From positions 248,001 through 312,000 of the forward strand of contig CAWKAA010000004.1 in NCBI GenBank assembly GCA_963847515.1: a DNA stretch of 64,000 nt, in the 5' to 3' direction. The DNA comes from QHXW01 sp963847515 (GTDB taxonomy: Bacteria > Acidobacteriota > Terriglobia > Bryobacterales > Bryobacteraceae). The notes beneath the pieces are model-generated. The model was not told the origin of the DNA, did no database searches, and was given only the letters and a program-made list of their open reading frames with translations. Positions 35,836-45,395 of this stretch are shown piece after piece. The position numbers were made by a program, and so were the translations under genes. Every line of letters begins with the position of its first letter. The first letter of the stretch is position 1.

Positions 35836-36603
35836 ATGCCGATCAATCGTAAGTACGGTTGGGCTCCCGACCTGCCCGACCATCGTGACCACCTCTACTC
35901 GGCTCCGCTGCCGGTACTCGTAAAACTGCCGCCGAAGAAAAATCTTCGGTCCGGTTGTCCGCCGGTGTATGATCAGGGCCAACTCGGTAGTTGCACCGCC
36001 AACGCCATATCCGGAGCCATTCAATTCGACCAGAAAAAGCAAGGAGTCAAAATATTCACGCCCTCCCGTCTTTTCGTCTATTACAACGAGCGGGATATGG
36101 AGGGGACCGTCAATTCCGACGGCGGCGCGCAGATTCGCGATGGCGTGAAGTCCGTCGCGAACCTGGGAGTCTGCCCGGAAACCGAGTGGCCTTACGACAT
36201 CAATAAATTTGCCAACAAGCCCACGCCGAAATGCTACACCGATGCAACGAAGTGCCAGGCGGTGGGGTACCAGCGGCTCGATTCCAGCAACTTGAACCAG
36301 TTGAAGGGTTGCATTGCTTCTGGTTATCCGTTCGTCTTCGGCTTCACTGTGTATGACGCGTTCGAAAGCCAGGAGGTAGCCAAAACAGGCGTCTTGAACA
36401 TGCCGGGCCCCAAGGAGAAAGTTCAGGGAGGCCACGCCGTGCTAGCCGTGGGCTACGATGATGCGACACAGCGCTTCACTGTGCGCAATTCATGGGGAAA
36501 GGATTGGGGAATCAAAGGTTACTTCACAATCCCCTATAGTTACCTAACCACGACGAACCTCGCCGATGACTTCTGGACGATTCGCATCCTGAAAGCCGCG
36601 TAG
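35836..36603 (+). CDS. Papain-family (C1A) cysteine protease
   Basis: 255 aa with AGGAGG before ATG 35836. Catalytic residues are in place: Gln and Cys in PVYDQGQLGSCTANAISG, His in VQGGHAVLAVGYDD, Asn in VRNSWGKDWG. There is no signal peptide and no inhibitory propeptide; the mature fold starts within ~40 residues (APDLPDHRDHLY). It would therefore be active on folding unless held by another factor. A chagasin-type inhibitor gene starts convergently: the two stops are at 36603 and 36604. The pair suggests controlled intracellular or exported proteolysis. Confidence 0.9.
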   Translation: MPINRKYGWAPDLPDHRDHLYSAPLPVLVKLPPKKNLRSGCPPVYDQGQLGSCTANAISGAIQFDQKKQGVKIFTPSRLFVYYNERDMEGTVNSDGGAQIRDGVKSVANLGVCPETEWPYDINKFANKPTPKCYTDATKCQAVGYQRLDSSNLNQLKGCIASGYPFVFGFTVYDAFESQEVAKTGVLNMPGPKEKVQGGHAVLAVGYDDATQRFTVRNSWGKDWGIKGYFTIPYSYLTTTNLADDFWTIRILKAA

Positions 36604-36918
36604 TCAGGGCGCCACTACCACCCGCAGAATAAAGGATTGCGCGGGCTCTGCGGGTGGCTCCCAGGATCGCTGCAGGACCATCTCGATTTCACCTTCGCCG
36701 GCTTGTATGGTCCGAAATCGCCAGCGATGAATGCCCTGGCCTCCGACTGCGGTACCCGGACTGAAATCCTCCCCAGTCATCCTGCTGACCGGTGCTCCGG
36801 CCGCGGTGATTTTCCATCGGAACCCAGTCGCGGGGTTCTCCGGCAAAGATATCTCAAACGATTCCCCCTGTTGGAGCTTCGCCGGTTCGCCCGTTTTGGA
36901 AGCTGTGAATTGAAGCAT
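36604..36918 (-). CDS. Chagasin-type (I42) cysteine protease inhibitor
   Basis: 104 aa. LQQGESFEISLPENPATGFR carries the NPTTG(Y/F)-like loop (here NPATGF), followed by GGQGIHRWRFRTIQAGEGEI and LQRSWEPP, the three loops by which chagasins plug the papain active site. No signal peptide is evident. It abuts the C1A protease gene tail to tail, so the target is likely the neighbouring enzyme. Inhibitor family assignment is from motif order. Confidence 0.85.
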   Translation of the reverse strand: MLQFTASKTGEPAKLQQGESFEISLPENPATGFRWKITAAGAPVSRMTGEDFSPGTAVGGQGIHRWRFRTIQAGEGEIEMVLQRSWEPPAEPAQSFILRVVVAP

Positions 36919-37057
36919 ATGACTACCTGATCACTTTTCATGCGCCCGGGCCATGCTGTCACTGATATCAAGTGATGTCTCAAGACTAAGACGCGGCTCC
37001 GCATGAGCGCAGCCCGCAACGGCCCTTCGTCAGAAGTTGCTTTTGTCGCGGCGGCCT

Positions 37058-37306
37058 CTACAAGCTTTTCGTCGACCTTGTGAAGTCGGGTTTCGGCGGC
37101 GAACAGAGTGACTCAAACCAGCGGCTGATGTATACCTGCGCATGCCCCTCCCCGCAGAAGTGCCGTGCTCCCGAGGCATTTGCGTTCGCCGCGTTCCATT
37201 TGAGAACCGTCAGCTCCGTATTGCCACACTGAATCACGAACCAGTGAATCGGATTGTTGGTGATGATGCCGCAGATTTCACATCTGAATTCCTGGAGAGC
37301 TGACAT
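37058..37306 (-). CDS. Small zinc-ribbon protein
   Basis: 82 aa from ATG 37306. CEICGIITNNPIHWFVIQCG and ARHFCGEGHAQVYISRWFES provide CxxC plus C-x-x-x-H ligands, so one zinc site. The tail is SLCSPPKPDF. I recall near-identical motifs in other acidobacteria without a function. The frame upstream to 37399 is rejected for lack of conserved character. Confidence 0.65.
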   Translation of the reverse strand: MSALQEFRCEICGIITNNPIHWFVIQCGNTELTVLKWNAANANASGARHFCGEGHAQVYISRWFESLCSPPKPDFTRSTKSL

Positions 37307-37424
37307 AGATTTCTTATTGTAAGCAAGCTGGGACATTGAATGTGTAAACCATAACTGCGATTCAATTCCTGCGCGCTTTGTGTTTGCCGAAAGATGCATG
37401 TAGGCACCGTGAGCAAAACCCGCG

Positions 37425-37973
37425 TCAGAGTAGTCCCCGCGTGTGGCCCTGCGCTACGAAAAAGCTCAGCGTGTTGTCGCCCTGTCGCACCACGCGCGTA
37501 CGCACCAGCTGTCCGCAGGCTTCGGGTAGCGTCAGGCGCGCCGAATGCTGAGCGATCACCAGCTCCGGCGGGTGCTCGCCCGTGAGATCGAGCACCTTTC
37601 CATATTCACTTTCGAGGTCGTAGGGCGGATCCAGAAACACGATGCCGGCTTTGTAGCGGGGTATCAAGGACGCCGCCTCGCCCAGCGCGACCACCGCCCG
37701 GTCTTCGATCCCCAGGCTCGCCAGATTTTCGCGCAACACCTTTTCCGCGCCTTTGGACCTTTCGATGAAGATAGCGCGGGCTGCGCCGCGACTCAACGCT
37801 TCAATTCCTACGGCCCCGGTTCCCGCGTAAGCATCGAGAAAAACTGCACGCTCAACTCGCGATCCGAGAATATCGAATAGCGTTTCGCGTAGCCTGTCCG
37901 GTGTCGGCCGTGTCGAGAGACCGGGAATGGATTTCAACCGGCGCGAGCGGAATTCCCCGGCAATCACGCGCAT
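37425..37973 (-). CDS. rsmD: 16S rRNA (guanine966-N2)-methyltransferase
   Basis: 182 aa: MRVIAGEFRSRRLKSIPGLS, TRPTPDRLRETLFDIL, FLDAYAGTGAVGIEALSRGA (SAM-binding GxG), and the catalytic LDPPYDLE (N/DPPY). Full length for RsmD, which methylates G966 during small-subunit assembly. It starts one base before the recG stop on the same strand (37973/37974), so the two are co-transcribed. Confidence 0.93.
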   Translation of the reverse strand: MRVIAGEFRSRRLKSIPGLSTRPTPDRLRETLFDILGSRVERAVFLDAYAGTGAVGIEALSRGAARAIFIERSKGAEKVLRENLASLGIEDRAVVALGEAASLIPRYKAGIVFLDPPYDLESEYGKVLDLTGEHPPELVIAQHSARLTLPEACGQLVRTRVVRQGDNTLSFFVAQGHTRGLL

Positions 37974-40073
37974 TCATCCAACCTGTACCAGCCCGAAGCG
38001 GCGTTCCCAGTGGCCGTGTACGTATTCCATGGCGCGGTTGAGTTCCGCGGCTGAGGGTGGCCGCTCCATAAATTCCTGCGCGTGAGTGCGCGCCACTTCG
38101 AGAATTTCCTGGTCGCGCAGTATGTTCGCAACGCGCAGCGCCGGCAGCCCGGACTGCCGGGTCCCGAAGAACTCGCCCGGGCCGCGAAGTTTCAGGTCCA
38201 TCTCCGCAATCTGAAATCCGTCGTTGGTATCCACCATGGTGCGAATCCGTTCGCGTGCCGCGTCGTTCACACGCTCGGTGACGAGAATGCAGTAGCTCTG
38301 CTCGGCGCCTCGGCCCACTCGCCCGCGCAGCTGATGCAATTGCGCCAGGCCGAACCGCTCCGCCTGCTCGATGAGCATGACGGTGGCATTGGGCACGTCG
38401 ACTCCGACCTCAATCACCGTCGTCGAGACCAGAATCTTGATTCGGCCGCACTTGAAATCTTCCATGGCCGCTTCTTTTTCTTGAGCGGGAAGACGCCCAT
38501 GCAGCAGGCCGACGGCGATATCGGGAAAGACTTCCCGTGAAAGGTGACCGTGCATCTTCTCGGCCGCCTTCATGGCCTGCGTTTCCGATTCCTCAATCAC
38601 CGGATACACGACGTAAGCCTGCCGGCCTTCATCAATCTGCTTTTTCAGAAAGCTGTAAACACGCTCGACGTGGTCCGCGGTCACGTGTTTGGTCTGGATA
38701 GGCTTCCGGCCGGGTGGCAGCTCATCGATGATGGAGACATCCAGCTCGCCATAGACGGTGAGGGCGAGCGTCCGCGGAATCGGGGTCGCTGTCATCACCA
38801 GCACGTCGGGGTGCACTCCCTTATGCGCGAGTCTCAGTCTCTGCATGACGCCGAAGCGGTGCTGCTCGTCGATCACGGCCAGCCCCAGCTTGCGGAACTC
38901 GACATCCTTTTCGAGCAGCGCGTGTGTGCCGACGGCCACATGTACCAGGCCTTCCGCCAGCAGCTTCTTGAGCTTTGATTTTTCTCGGTCGCTGAAAGAC
39001 CCCGTGAGCGGCGCAACGATGTAACCGAGCTTTGCGAGCAGCGGCTTAAGATACAGATAGTGCTGCGATGCCAGAATCTCCGTGGGAGCCAGCACGGCCA
39101 CCTGATAGCCGTTCTCAATCGCGATGATGGCGGCCTCTGCGGCCACGATGGTCTTGCCGCTGCCCACATCGCCCTGCAGCAGGCGGTGCATGGGGCGCGG
39201 AGCCGCCATGTCGTTAGCGATTTCGCCCAGCACGCGCTTCTGGGCGCCCGTGGGCTTGAACGGCAGCATGGCCTTGATCCGCTCCCGCACGCGTTCGTTC
39301 AGCTCAAAGGCGATGCCCAGTTGCTCGCGGGCTTTCCCTCGGCGTACCAGCAAGCCGCACTCCAGCCAGAAGAACTCTTCGAAGATCAGCCGAAATTGTG
39401 CCGGCGATCGAAACGCGTTGAGCAGGCGCAAATCGGAATCCGGTGGCGGAAAGTGCATGTTGCGGACAGCCGTCCACCGGTCGACCAGCTTTAGATGCTC
39501 GCGGATGCTGGCAGGCAGGCAGTCTGGCAAGGGCGCGATTTGTTGCAGGGCCCGATGAATGATGGTGCGCAGCGCGCGCGTATTTACCTTCGCAATGGCT
39601 TCATACACTGGAACCACACGGCCCACATGCAGAGCGGCTTCAGCATCTTCGTCGTCCTCGGTGAGGAGCTCGAACTCCGGGTGGAGCATGGCGAGCTCGC
39701 CGGTGTAGCTGTCGAACTCGACTTTTCCGAAGAGCGCAAGGCGTTTGCCGGGCTCGAGCGTTTTCGCCAGATACTCGCCGTGAAACCATTTGGCGCGCAG
39801 GACGGCGCGCGAGGAGTCCGTGAACGACGCCTCGAACAGCCCGAGGTTGCGGCGGCGAAAACCCGCCAGTCGCGCGCTCTGCACCTGTGCCACCACCGTC
39901 GCCATCTCTCCAGGAGCCAGTTGCGCGATGGTCTTGGTATTGCTTCGATCTTCATAGCGAAACGGAACGTAAGCCAGCAGGTCTTCTACAGTGAGCAGCG
40001 CTTTGGTCTGGAGCATGGCGGCGCGCGCGGGGCCCACGCCTTTGACGTAGGTGAGGGGAGTTGAGAGATCCAC
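37974..40073 (-). CDS. recG: ATP-dependent DNA helicase RecG
   Basis: 699 aa, intact. The N-terminal wedge domain reads VKGVGPARAAMLQTKALLTV, DLLAYVPFRYEDRS. Helicase motifs: Walker A LLQGDVGSGKTIVAAEAAII, DEQHRFGV (DExH), VMTATPIPRTLALTVYGELD, and ATVMLIEQAERFGLAQLHQL with RGRVGRG. It remodels stalled replication forks and Holliday junctions. It shows that a 2.1-kb conserved gene is free of indels in this assembly. It is followed by rsmD on the same strand and is divergent from the oxidoreductase gene. Confidence 0.96.
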   Translation of the reverse strand: MDLSTPLTYVKGVGPARAAMLQTKALLTVEDLLAYVPFRYEDRSNTKTIAQLAPGEMATVVAQVQSARLAGFRRRNLGLFEASFTDSSRAVLRAKWFHGEYLAKTLEPGKRLALFGKVEFDSYTGELAMLHPEFELLTEDDEDAEAALHVGRVVPVYEAIAKVNTRALRTIIHRALQQIAPLPDCLPASIREHLKLVDRWTAVRNMHFPPPDSDLRLLNAFRSPAQFRLIFEEFFWLECGLLVRRGKAREQLGIAFELNERVRERIKAMLPFKPTGAQKRVLGEIANDMAAPRPMHRLLQGDVGSGKTIVAAEAAIIAIENGYQVAVLAPTEILASQHYLYLKPLLAKLGYIVAPLTGSFSDREKSKLKKLLAEGLVHVAVGTHALLEKDVEFRKLGLAVIDEQHRFGVMQRLRLAHKGVHPDVLVMTATPIPRTLALTVYGELDVSIIDELPPGRKPIQTKHVTADHVERVYSFLKKQIDEGRQAYVVYPVIEESETQAMKAAEKMHGHLSREVFPDIAVGLLHGRLPAQEKEAAMEDFKCGRIKILVSTTVIEVGVDVPNATVMLIEQAERFGLAQLHQLRGRVGRGAEQSYCILVTERVNDAARERIRTMVDTNDGFQIAEMDLKLRGPGEFFGTRQSGLPALRVANILRDQEILEVARTHAQEFMERPPSAAELNRAMEYVHGHWERRFGLVQVG

Positions 40074-40100
40074 CGGAAAATTCAGTGTACAATGCCCACA

Positions 40101-41039
40101 ATGAAAACCAGCTTCATTCTTTTATTGCTCGGATGCATGTGCGCTCACGCCGACATTCGCCTGGGCATCATCGGCACGGACACTTCGCACGTCATTGCCT
40201 TCATCAAGATTCTGAATGATCCCACCTCGCCCGACTACGTCCCCGGCGCGCGGATAGTAGCGGCTTACAAGGGCGGAAGCCCGGACGTAGAGTCGAGCTA
40301 CAAGCGCGTCGACAAGTTCGCCGAAGAGTTGCGGACAAAGTGGAAGGTCGAGTTTATATCCGATATTCCGGCGCTCTGCCGCAAAGTGGATGGCGTATTG
40401 ATCGAAAGCGTAGATGGCCGCGTGCATTTGGAGCAAGTGAAGCCCGTCATAGCGGCGGGCAAGCCGGTGTTCATCGATAAGCCGCTGGCCGCGAGTTTGG
40501 AGGATGCCCGTGAAATCGCTCGCCTGGCAAAGGCGGCAGGCGTGGCGTGGTTCAGCTCTTCCGATCTCCGCTTCACGGAACTGGCCAATAGCCTCAAGTT
40601 TCCCGATATAACCGGTGCGATCACCTGGGGCCCGGGGCCGCTCGAGCCGCACCATCACCTGGATCTTTCCTGGTACGCGGTACATGAGGTGGAACTGCTA
40701 TACACGCTGATGGGAAGGGGCTGCGAAGAGGTCACCCGCATTTATACTCCGGATGCGGATGTGATCGTCGGCAAGTGGAAAGACGGGCGGCTGGGGACGG
40801 TGCGGGCGCTTCGGCCTTACGGAAAATTTGGCGCGGTGGTGTTCCGGCCCGATGAAAAAGTGAATCAGAGCGATCCGAAGTCAGTGGACAGTTACCGTCC
40901 GCTGCTGGTAGAGATTGTGAAGTTTTTCGAAACCAAACAGCCGCCGTTCCCCAACGAAGACACGCTCGAAATGTTCGCCTTCATGGATGCCGCGCAACGC
41001 AGCAAAGAAGCCGGCGGCGCGCCCGTGAAATTGCGGTGA
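40101..41039 (+). CDS. Exported Gfo/Idh/MocA-family oxidoreductase
   Basis: 312 aa from ATG 40101 (MKTSFILLLLGCMCAHA), a signal peptide with a possible lipobox Cys; an alternative ATG lies nine bases upstream. RLGIIGTDTSHVIAFIKILN is the dinucleotide-binding region (GIIGTDTSH instead of GxGxxG). GVLIESVDGRVHLEQVKPVI and PVFIDKPLAASLEDAREIA give the conserved DKP (usually EKP). DLSWYAVHEVELLYTLMG has the His of the active-site region. Exported members of this family are numerous in Solibacter-like bacteria and may act on sugars. The stop overlaps the fabI region by a few bases. Confidence 0.83.
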   Translation: MKTSFILLLLGCMCAHADIRLGIIGTDTSHVIAFIKILNDPTSPDYVPGARIVAAYKGGSPDVESSYKRVDKFAEELRTKWKVEFISDIPALCRKVDGVLIESVDGRVHLEQVKPVIAAGKPVFIDKPLAASLEDAREIARLAKAAGVAWFSSSDLRFTELANSLKFPDITGAITWGPGPLEPHHHLDLSWYAVHEVELLYTLMGRGCEEVTRIYTPDADVIVGKWKDGRLGTVRALRPYGKFGAVVFRPDEKVNQSDPKSVDSYRPLLVEIVKFFETKQPPFPNEDTLEMFAFMDAAQRSKEAGGAPVKLR

Positions 41040-41044
41040 CCCCC

Positions 41045-41816
41045 ATGCCCGGACTGCTCGACGGCAAGCTCGGCATTGATACTGGGAATCGCCAATCGAT
41101 GGAGCTTGGCTTATGCCATCGCACAGGCGTTTTCGCGCGAGGGCGCGAGTCTGGTGTTGACCTATCTCGACGAGCACCAAAAAGGGGCCGTGGAATCGCT
41201 CGCCAAAGATTTGACGGTCGAGCGCATTGCGCCGTGCAACGTCACTCGCGACGACGATCTGGCAGCGCTTACAGAAACGCTGCGTTCTCTGGGGCGCCCC
41301 GTCAACGCCGTGGTTCACAGCCTGGCATTCGCCAATCGCGAAGATTTAGCACAGCCGTTTGTGGAAACGGGCCGCGCCGGATTTCTCTTGGCCCAGGAAG
41401 TGAGCGCCTACTCATTGGTCGCGCTGGCCCGCGCGGCCGCGCCTGCCATGACGGCGGGCGGCTCCATCACGACACTGACCTATCTCGGCTCGACGCGCGT
41501 GGTGCCGAATTACAACGTGATGGGCGTAGCCAAAGCCGCGCTCGAAGCTTCCGTCCGCTACCTGGCGAGCGACTTGGGCCCGCAAAACATCCGCGTGAAC
41601 GCCATCTCAGCGGGACCGGTGAAGACCGCCTCCGCGCGCGCGATCAAAGATTTTTCATCGGTTCTCGAGGTGGTCGCCAAACGCGCTCCACTGCGGCACA
41701 ACACGGAACCCGCGGAGGTCGGCGATGCCGCGGTGTTTCTGGCCAGCGACCTCAGCCGCGGCGTCACCGGCAATGTGCTCTACGTCGATTCCGGAATGCA
41801 GATTTTGGGACTGTGA
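41045..41816 (+). pseudogene. fabI: Enoyl-ACP reductase, one frameshift near the start
   Basis: MPGLLDGKLG is followed by LILGIANRWSLAYAIAQAFS after skipping one extra base near 41075. From there 240 codons are intact: VVHSLAFANREDLAQPFVET, the catalytic Tyr/Lys in TYLGSTRVVPNYNVMGVAKA, and NIRVNAISAGPVKT. This is the last step of fatty-acid elongation, essential unless another enoyl reductase exists. A single-base break in an otherwise perfect essential gene is a useful clue that at least some breaks are sequence errors. Confidence 0.88.
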
Positions 41817-42095
41817 CTACTCGGTCTTCTCGGCCGGAACCAGCGGCCCGGACTTTGCGGTCGCAGGCGTCACCGCCGCTTTAACGGGCTTTGCCGGCGG
41901 GGGCGTTTCCATGGCGCGCTTGATCATGTACATCACGTAGAGCGCAAAGGCGGCCGCAACCGTCAGGCACATCAGCATCAGAAACAATCCGTCCACAGTC
42001 GCGGCTTGGCCCGAGGCCAGCAGCCAGCCCGTGGCTCCCAAGGAGGCCAGGATTACGGCGCAACTGAATAAAAAACAGAACCCGCGATCGGACAT
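41817..42095 (-). CDS. Small membrane protein with two TM segments
   Basis: 92 aa from ATG 42095. Hydrophobic spans near residues 5-28 (FCFLFSCAVILASLGATGWL) and 37-58 (GLFLMLMCLTVAAAFALYVM) are followed by a Pro/Ala/Lys-rich cytoplasmic tail (METPPPAKPVKAAVTPATA). Its stop abuts the fabI stop tail to tail. No family recognised. Confidence 0.65.
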   Translation of the reverse strand: MSDRGFCFLFSCAVILASLGATGWLLASGQAATVDGLFLMLMCLTVAAAFALYVMYMIKRAMETPPPAKPVKAAVTPATAKSGPLVPAEKTE

Positions 42096-42109
42096 ATCCA
42101 CCCACGATT

Positions 42110-44807
42110 TTATGCGGTCACGGGCGTTGCGGCAAGTTGACGGAGCACGTAAGGCAGAATGCCGCCATTCCGGTAGTATTCGGCCTCCTGCGGTGTGTCG
42201 ACCCGCACCTGTGCCTCGAAGCGCTTTTCCGCGCCTGCATCATCGACAGCGCGCACTGCGGCCCGAGCGCCGCCGGACAGTGCTTTGGAGATGCCCGTCA
42301 CCTCGTACGACTCCTTGCCTGTCAGCTTTAGCGTCTGAGCGCTTTGGCCTTCCAGGAATTGCAGCGGCAGCACGCCCATGCCCACCAGGTTCGTGCGATG
42401 GATGCGCTCGAAGCTCTCGGCGAGCACGGCCTTCACGCCCAGCAGCAGCACGCCCTTCGCCGCCCAGTCGCGCGACGAGCCGGAGCCGTATTCTTTCCCG
42501 GCGATGATCATCAGCGGCACGCCTTCCTTCTGGTAGTGCACGGAAGCGTCGTAGATCCACATCTGCTCGCCGTCCGGCAGATGAACGCGTCCAGCCGCCT
42601 TCGGTTCCCGGCGCGAGCTGGTTGCGCAGCCGGATATTGGCCAGCGTGCCGCGCACCATCACTTCGTGATTGCCGCGCCGCGCGCCGTAGGAATTGAAAT
42701 CGCGCCGGCTTCACGCCCGAGCGAGATCAGATAACGTCCCGCGGGGCTATCGGCGGGAATCGATCCCGCGGGCGAGATGTGATCGGTGGTCACCGAATCG
42801 CCCAGCAGCGCCAGCACGCGCATGCCGTGCCAGATCTTCGATCGGTCTTCCGGGATCCACCATGTTCTCGAAGTACGGCGGCTTCTTGATGTAGGTGGAG
42901 TGCTCGTCCCAGGTGATAGGTGCCGGTGCCCGCTGGAGTGGGCAGTGATTTCCACTTGGCGTCGCCCTCAAACGCCTTCTCATATTCGTGGCGGAACATT
43001 TCCGGGCGTATCGATCGCCGGACGGTCTCATCGCATTTCCGTCGTCGTCGGCCAGATGTCGCGCAGGTAGACAGGCTTGCCGTTCTGGTCCTGCCCCAGC
43101 GGCTCGTTCTGCGATGTCGATATCCACGCGGCCGGCCAGCGCATAGGCCACCACCAGCGGCGGCGAGGCCAGATAGTTGGCCTTCACCAGCGGAGTTGAT
43201 GCGGCCTTCGAAGTTGCGATTGCCGCTCAACACCGCGGCCACCACCAGGTTTTCTTTCTGCACCGCCTGCGCGACGGGCTCAGGCAGCGGGCCGCTGTTG
43301 CCGATGCACGTGGTGCAGCCATAGCCCACCAGGTGAAAATTCAGCTGCTTCGAGATAGGGCATCAGTCCGGCTTCGATGAGAGTAATCCGTAACCACCTT
43401 CGATCCCGGCGCGAGGCTCGTCTTCACCCAGGGCTTGGATTTGAGACCGCGCTCAACGGCTTTCTTCGCCAGCAGCCCGGCGGCCACCATGACCGAGGGA
43501 TTCGACGTGTTCGTGCAGCTGGTGATGGCGGCGATCACGACGGCTCCGCTATCGATGTTCAGCGCTTCGTTCCGTTCATCTGGATGGCGACTTTCTTTTG
43601 CGGCGCCGAGGAAAATGCCGCTTGGAAATTCTTCTTCACGTCGGGCAGATTCACGCGGTCCTGCGGGCGCTTGGGACCGGCCATCGACGGCACGACGGTG
43701 GCGAGATCCAGCTCGATGGTCTCGGAGAACACCGGATCTGCCGTGGCGTCGGTGCGGAACAGTCCTTGTTCCTTGGCGTACGCTTCCACCAGCGCGATCA
43801 GGTCCGGCGGCCGGTTGGTGAAGCGCAGATAATTCAGCGTCTTCGGAATCGACGGGGAAGAAGCCCATGGTCGCGCCGTATTCGGGCGCCATGTTGGCGA
43901 CGGTGGCGCGGTCCGCCAGGCTCAAGCGCGCTCAGGCCGCTGCCGTAGAATTCGACGAACTTGCCGACAACGCCCTTCTTGCGCAGCATCTGCGGTGACG
44001 GTCAGCACCAGATCGGTCGCGGTGCAGCCTTCCTGCAGGCGGCCATGCAGCTTGAATCCCACCACCGGGGGCAGCAGCATCGAAATCGGCTGGCCCAGCA
44101 TGCAAGCCTCGGCTTCAATGCCGCCCACGCCCCAGCCGAGCACGCCCAGTCCATTGACCATCGTGGTGTGGGAATCGGTTCCGACCAGCGTGTCGGGATA
44201 CGCCGACCACCCGTTTTCGGTCTGATTGCGGAACACCACCGACGCCAGGTATTCCAGATTCACCTGATGCACGATGCCGGTGTCCGGCGGCACCACGCGA
44301 AAATTCTTGAACGCCGTCTGGCCCCAGCGCAGCAGCATGTAGCGCTCGCGGTTGCGCTGGAATTCGAGCAGAGCGTTGATGGAGAACGCGTCTTTGCGTG
44401 CCGAAATTGTCCACCTGCACGGAATGGTCGATCACCAGGTCGGCGGGCAGCAGCGGATTGGCCAGCGCCGGATCGGCACCCATGGCGGCGAGCGCATCGC
44501 GCATGGCGGCCAGATCGACTACGCCGGTACGCCGGTGAAATCCTGCAGCAGCACTCGCGCCGGCATGAAGCTGATCTCTTTGGCATTCGCGCCCGCGCCC
44601 CGCGCTACATACTCCACATCCGCTGCCGACCACCTTGCGCCCGTCTTCCTGCCGCAGCAGGTTTTCGAGCAGAATCTTGGTGGAAAAGGGCAGGCGGGAG
44701 ACGTTGCCGACCCCGGTTTCCTCCAGTCGCGCCAGCCGGAAGATCTGGTACTTAGTCTCACCAACGCGCAGCGACGACGCGGCGCCAAAAGAATTTTTGC
44801 TGGGCAT
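42110..44807 (-). pseudogene. acnA: Aconitate hydratase A, about seventeen frameshifts
   Basis: From ATG 44807 (MPSKNSFGAASSLRVGE) to 42110, the AcnA/IRP-type aconitase can be reassembled over its full ~890 residues. Landmarks: FSTKILLENLLRQEDGR, VDLAAMRDALAAMGADPA, LVGTDSHTTMVNGLGVLGWG, cluster cysteines in IAAITSCTNTSNPS and GYGCTTCIGNSGPL, SVTTDHISPAGSIP, and GKEYGSGSSRDWAAKGVLLL. Most breaks are +1, for example near 44396, 43991, 43926, 43850, 43376, 43188, 43116, 42915, 42849 and 42595; a few are single deletions (near 44518 and 43569). It interconverts citrate and isocitrate. Because the whole sequence is conserved despite the breaks, consensus error is far more likely than decay. Confidence 0.88.
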
Positions 44808-44920
44808 AGTCAATTCTCATTTTGTCACAGCCAGGAAGAGGGTTATACCACCTCGATACACGCCCGGTGGCCGGGCGCACCCGCCAACGCCGCCCAGTAT
44901 GGCGGAGGCGTCAACAGTGA

Positions 44921-45393
44921 TCACCTCCGCTCGCGCTCGGCCCGGATTATCTTCGCTGGGGAAACGCGAGGATGAAATGGTTCGCGGCCGGCGAGTTTCT
45001 CTCGCAGCTCGGCCAGGGACGGATATGCGGTCGTCTTCAATGTCTTCGGCGCCACCAGCTCCCAGGCTTCCCAAATATGCGACGCCAACTCTTCATCGCC
45101 GATCGCATCCAACTCGATACCAACCCAGCCACGCACACCGACGTAAGGCGGCCGGAAGTAAGTTTCCGGCGAGTTGTTGATCAGCATCGCCTGCACACCC
45201 GGAGGCGCGGGATCCACACTGCGATATGACCGTCGTTGTGGTGGTTGTTGGCAAACATAGCGAAGACTTTCTTGCGGACGAAGAAGGTCGGTTCGCCATG
45301 CGAAAGTTTTTCGGTCATCCCTGGCATAGCCGCACAGATGCGCCGCACTCTTCGCAAATGCTTCTGGTCGTCGGACTTTCGCTTTTTGGCCAT
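44921..45393 (-). pseudogene. YjbR/MmcQ-family protein, one frameshift
   Basis: MAKKRKSDDQKHLRRVRRIC, MPGMTEKLSHGEPTFFVRKK and VFAMFANNHHNDGHIAVWIP precede a break near 45208 (one base missing); then APPGVQAMLINNSPETYFRP, VGVRGWVGIELDAIGDEELA and SHIWEAWELVAPK complete a ~155-aa YjbR (CyaY-like fold) protein. The family binds DNA in some tests; cellular role unclear. It starts 3 bp after the argS stop on the same strand, so the two share a transcript. Confidence 0.75.
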
Positions 45394-45395
45394 CG

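Noticed and set aside
37394..39558. Plus-strand frames over rsmD and recG
   Set aside because: Antisense to two complete housekeeping genes.
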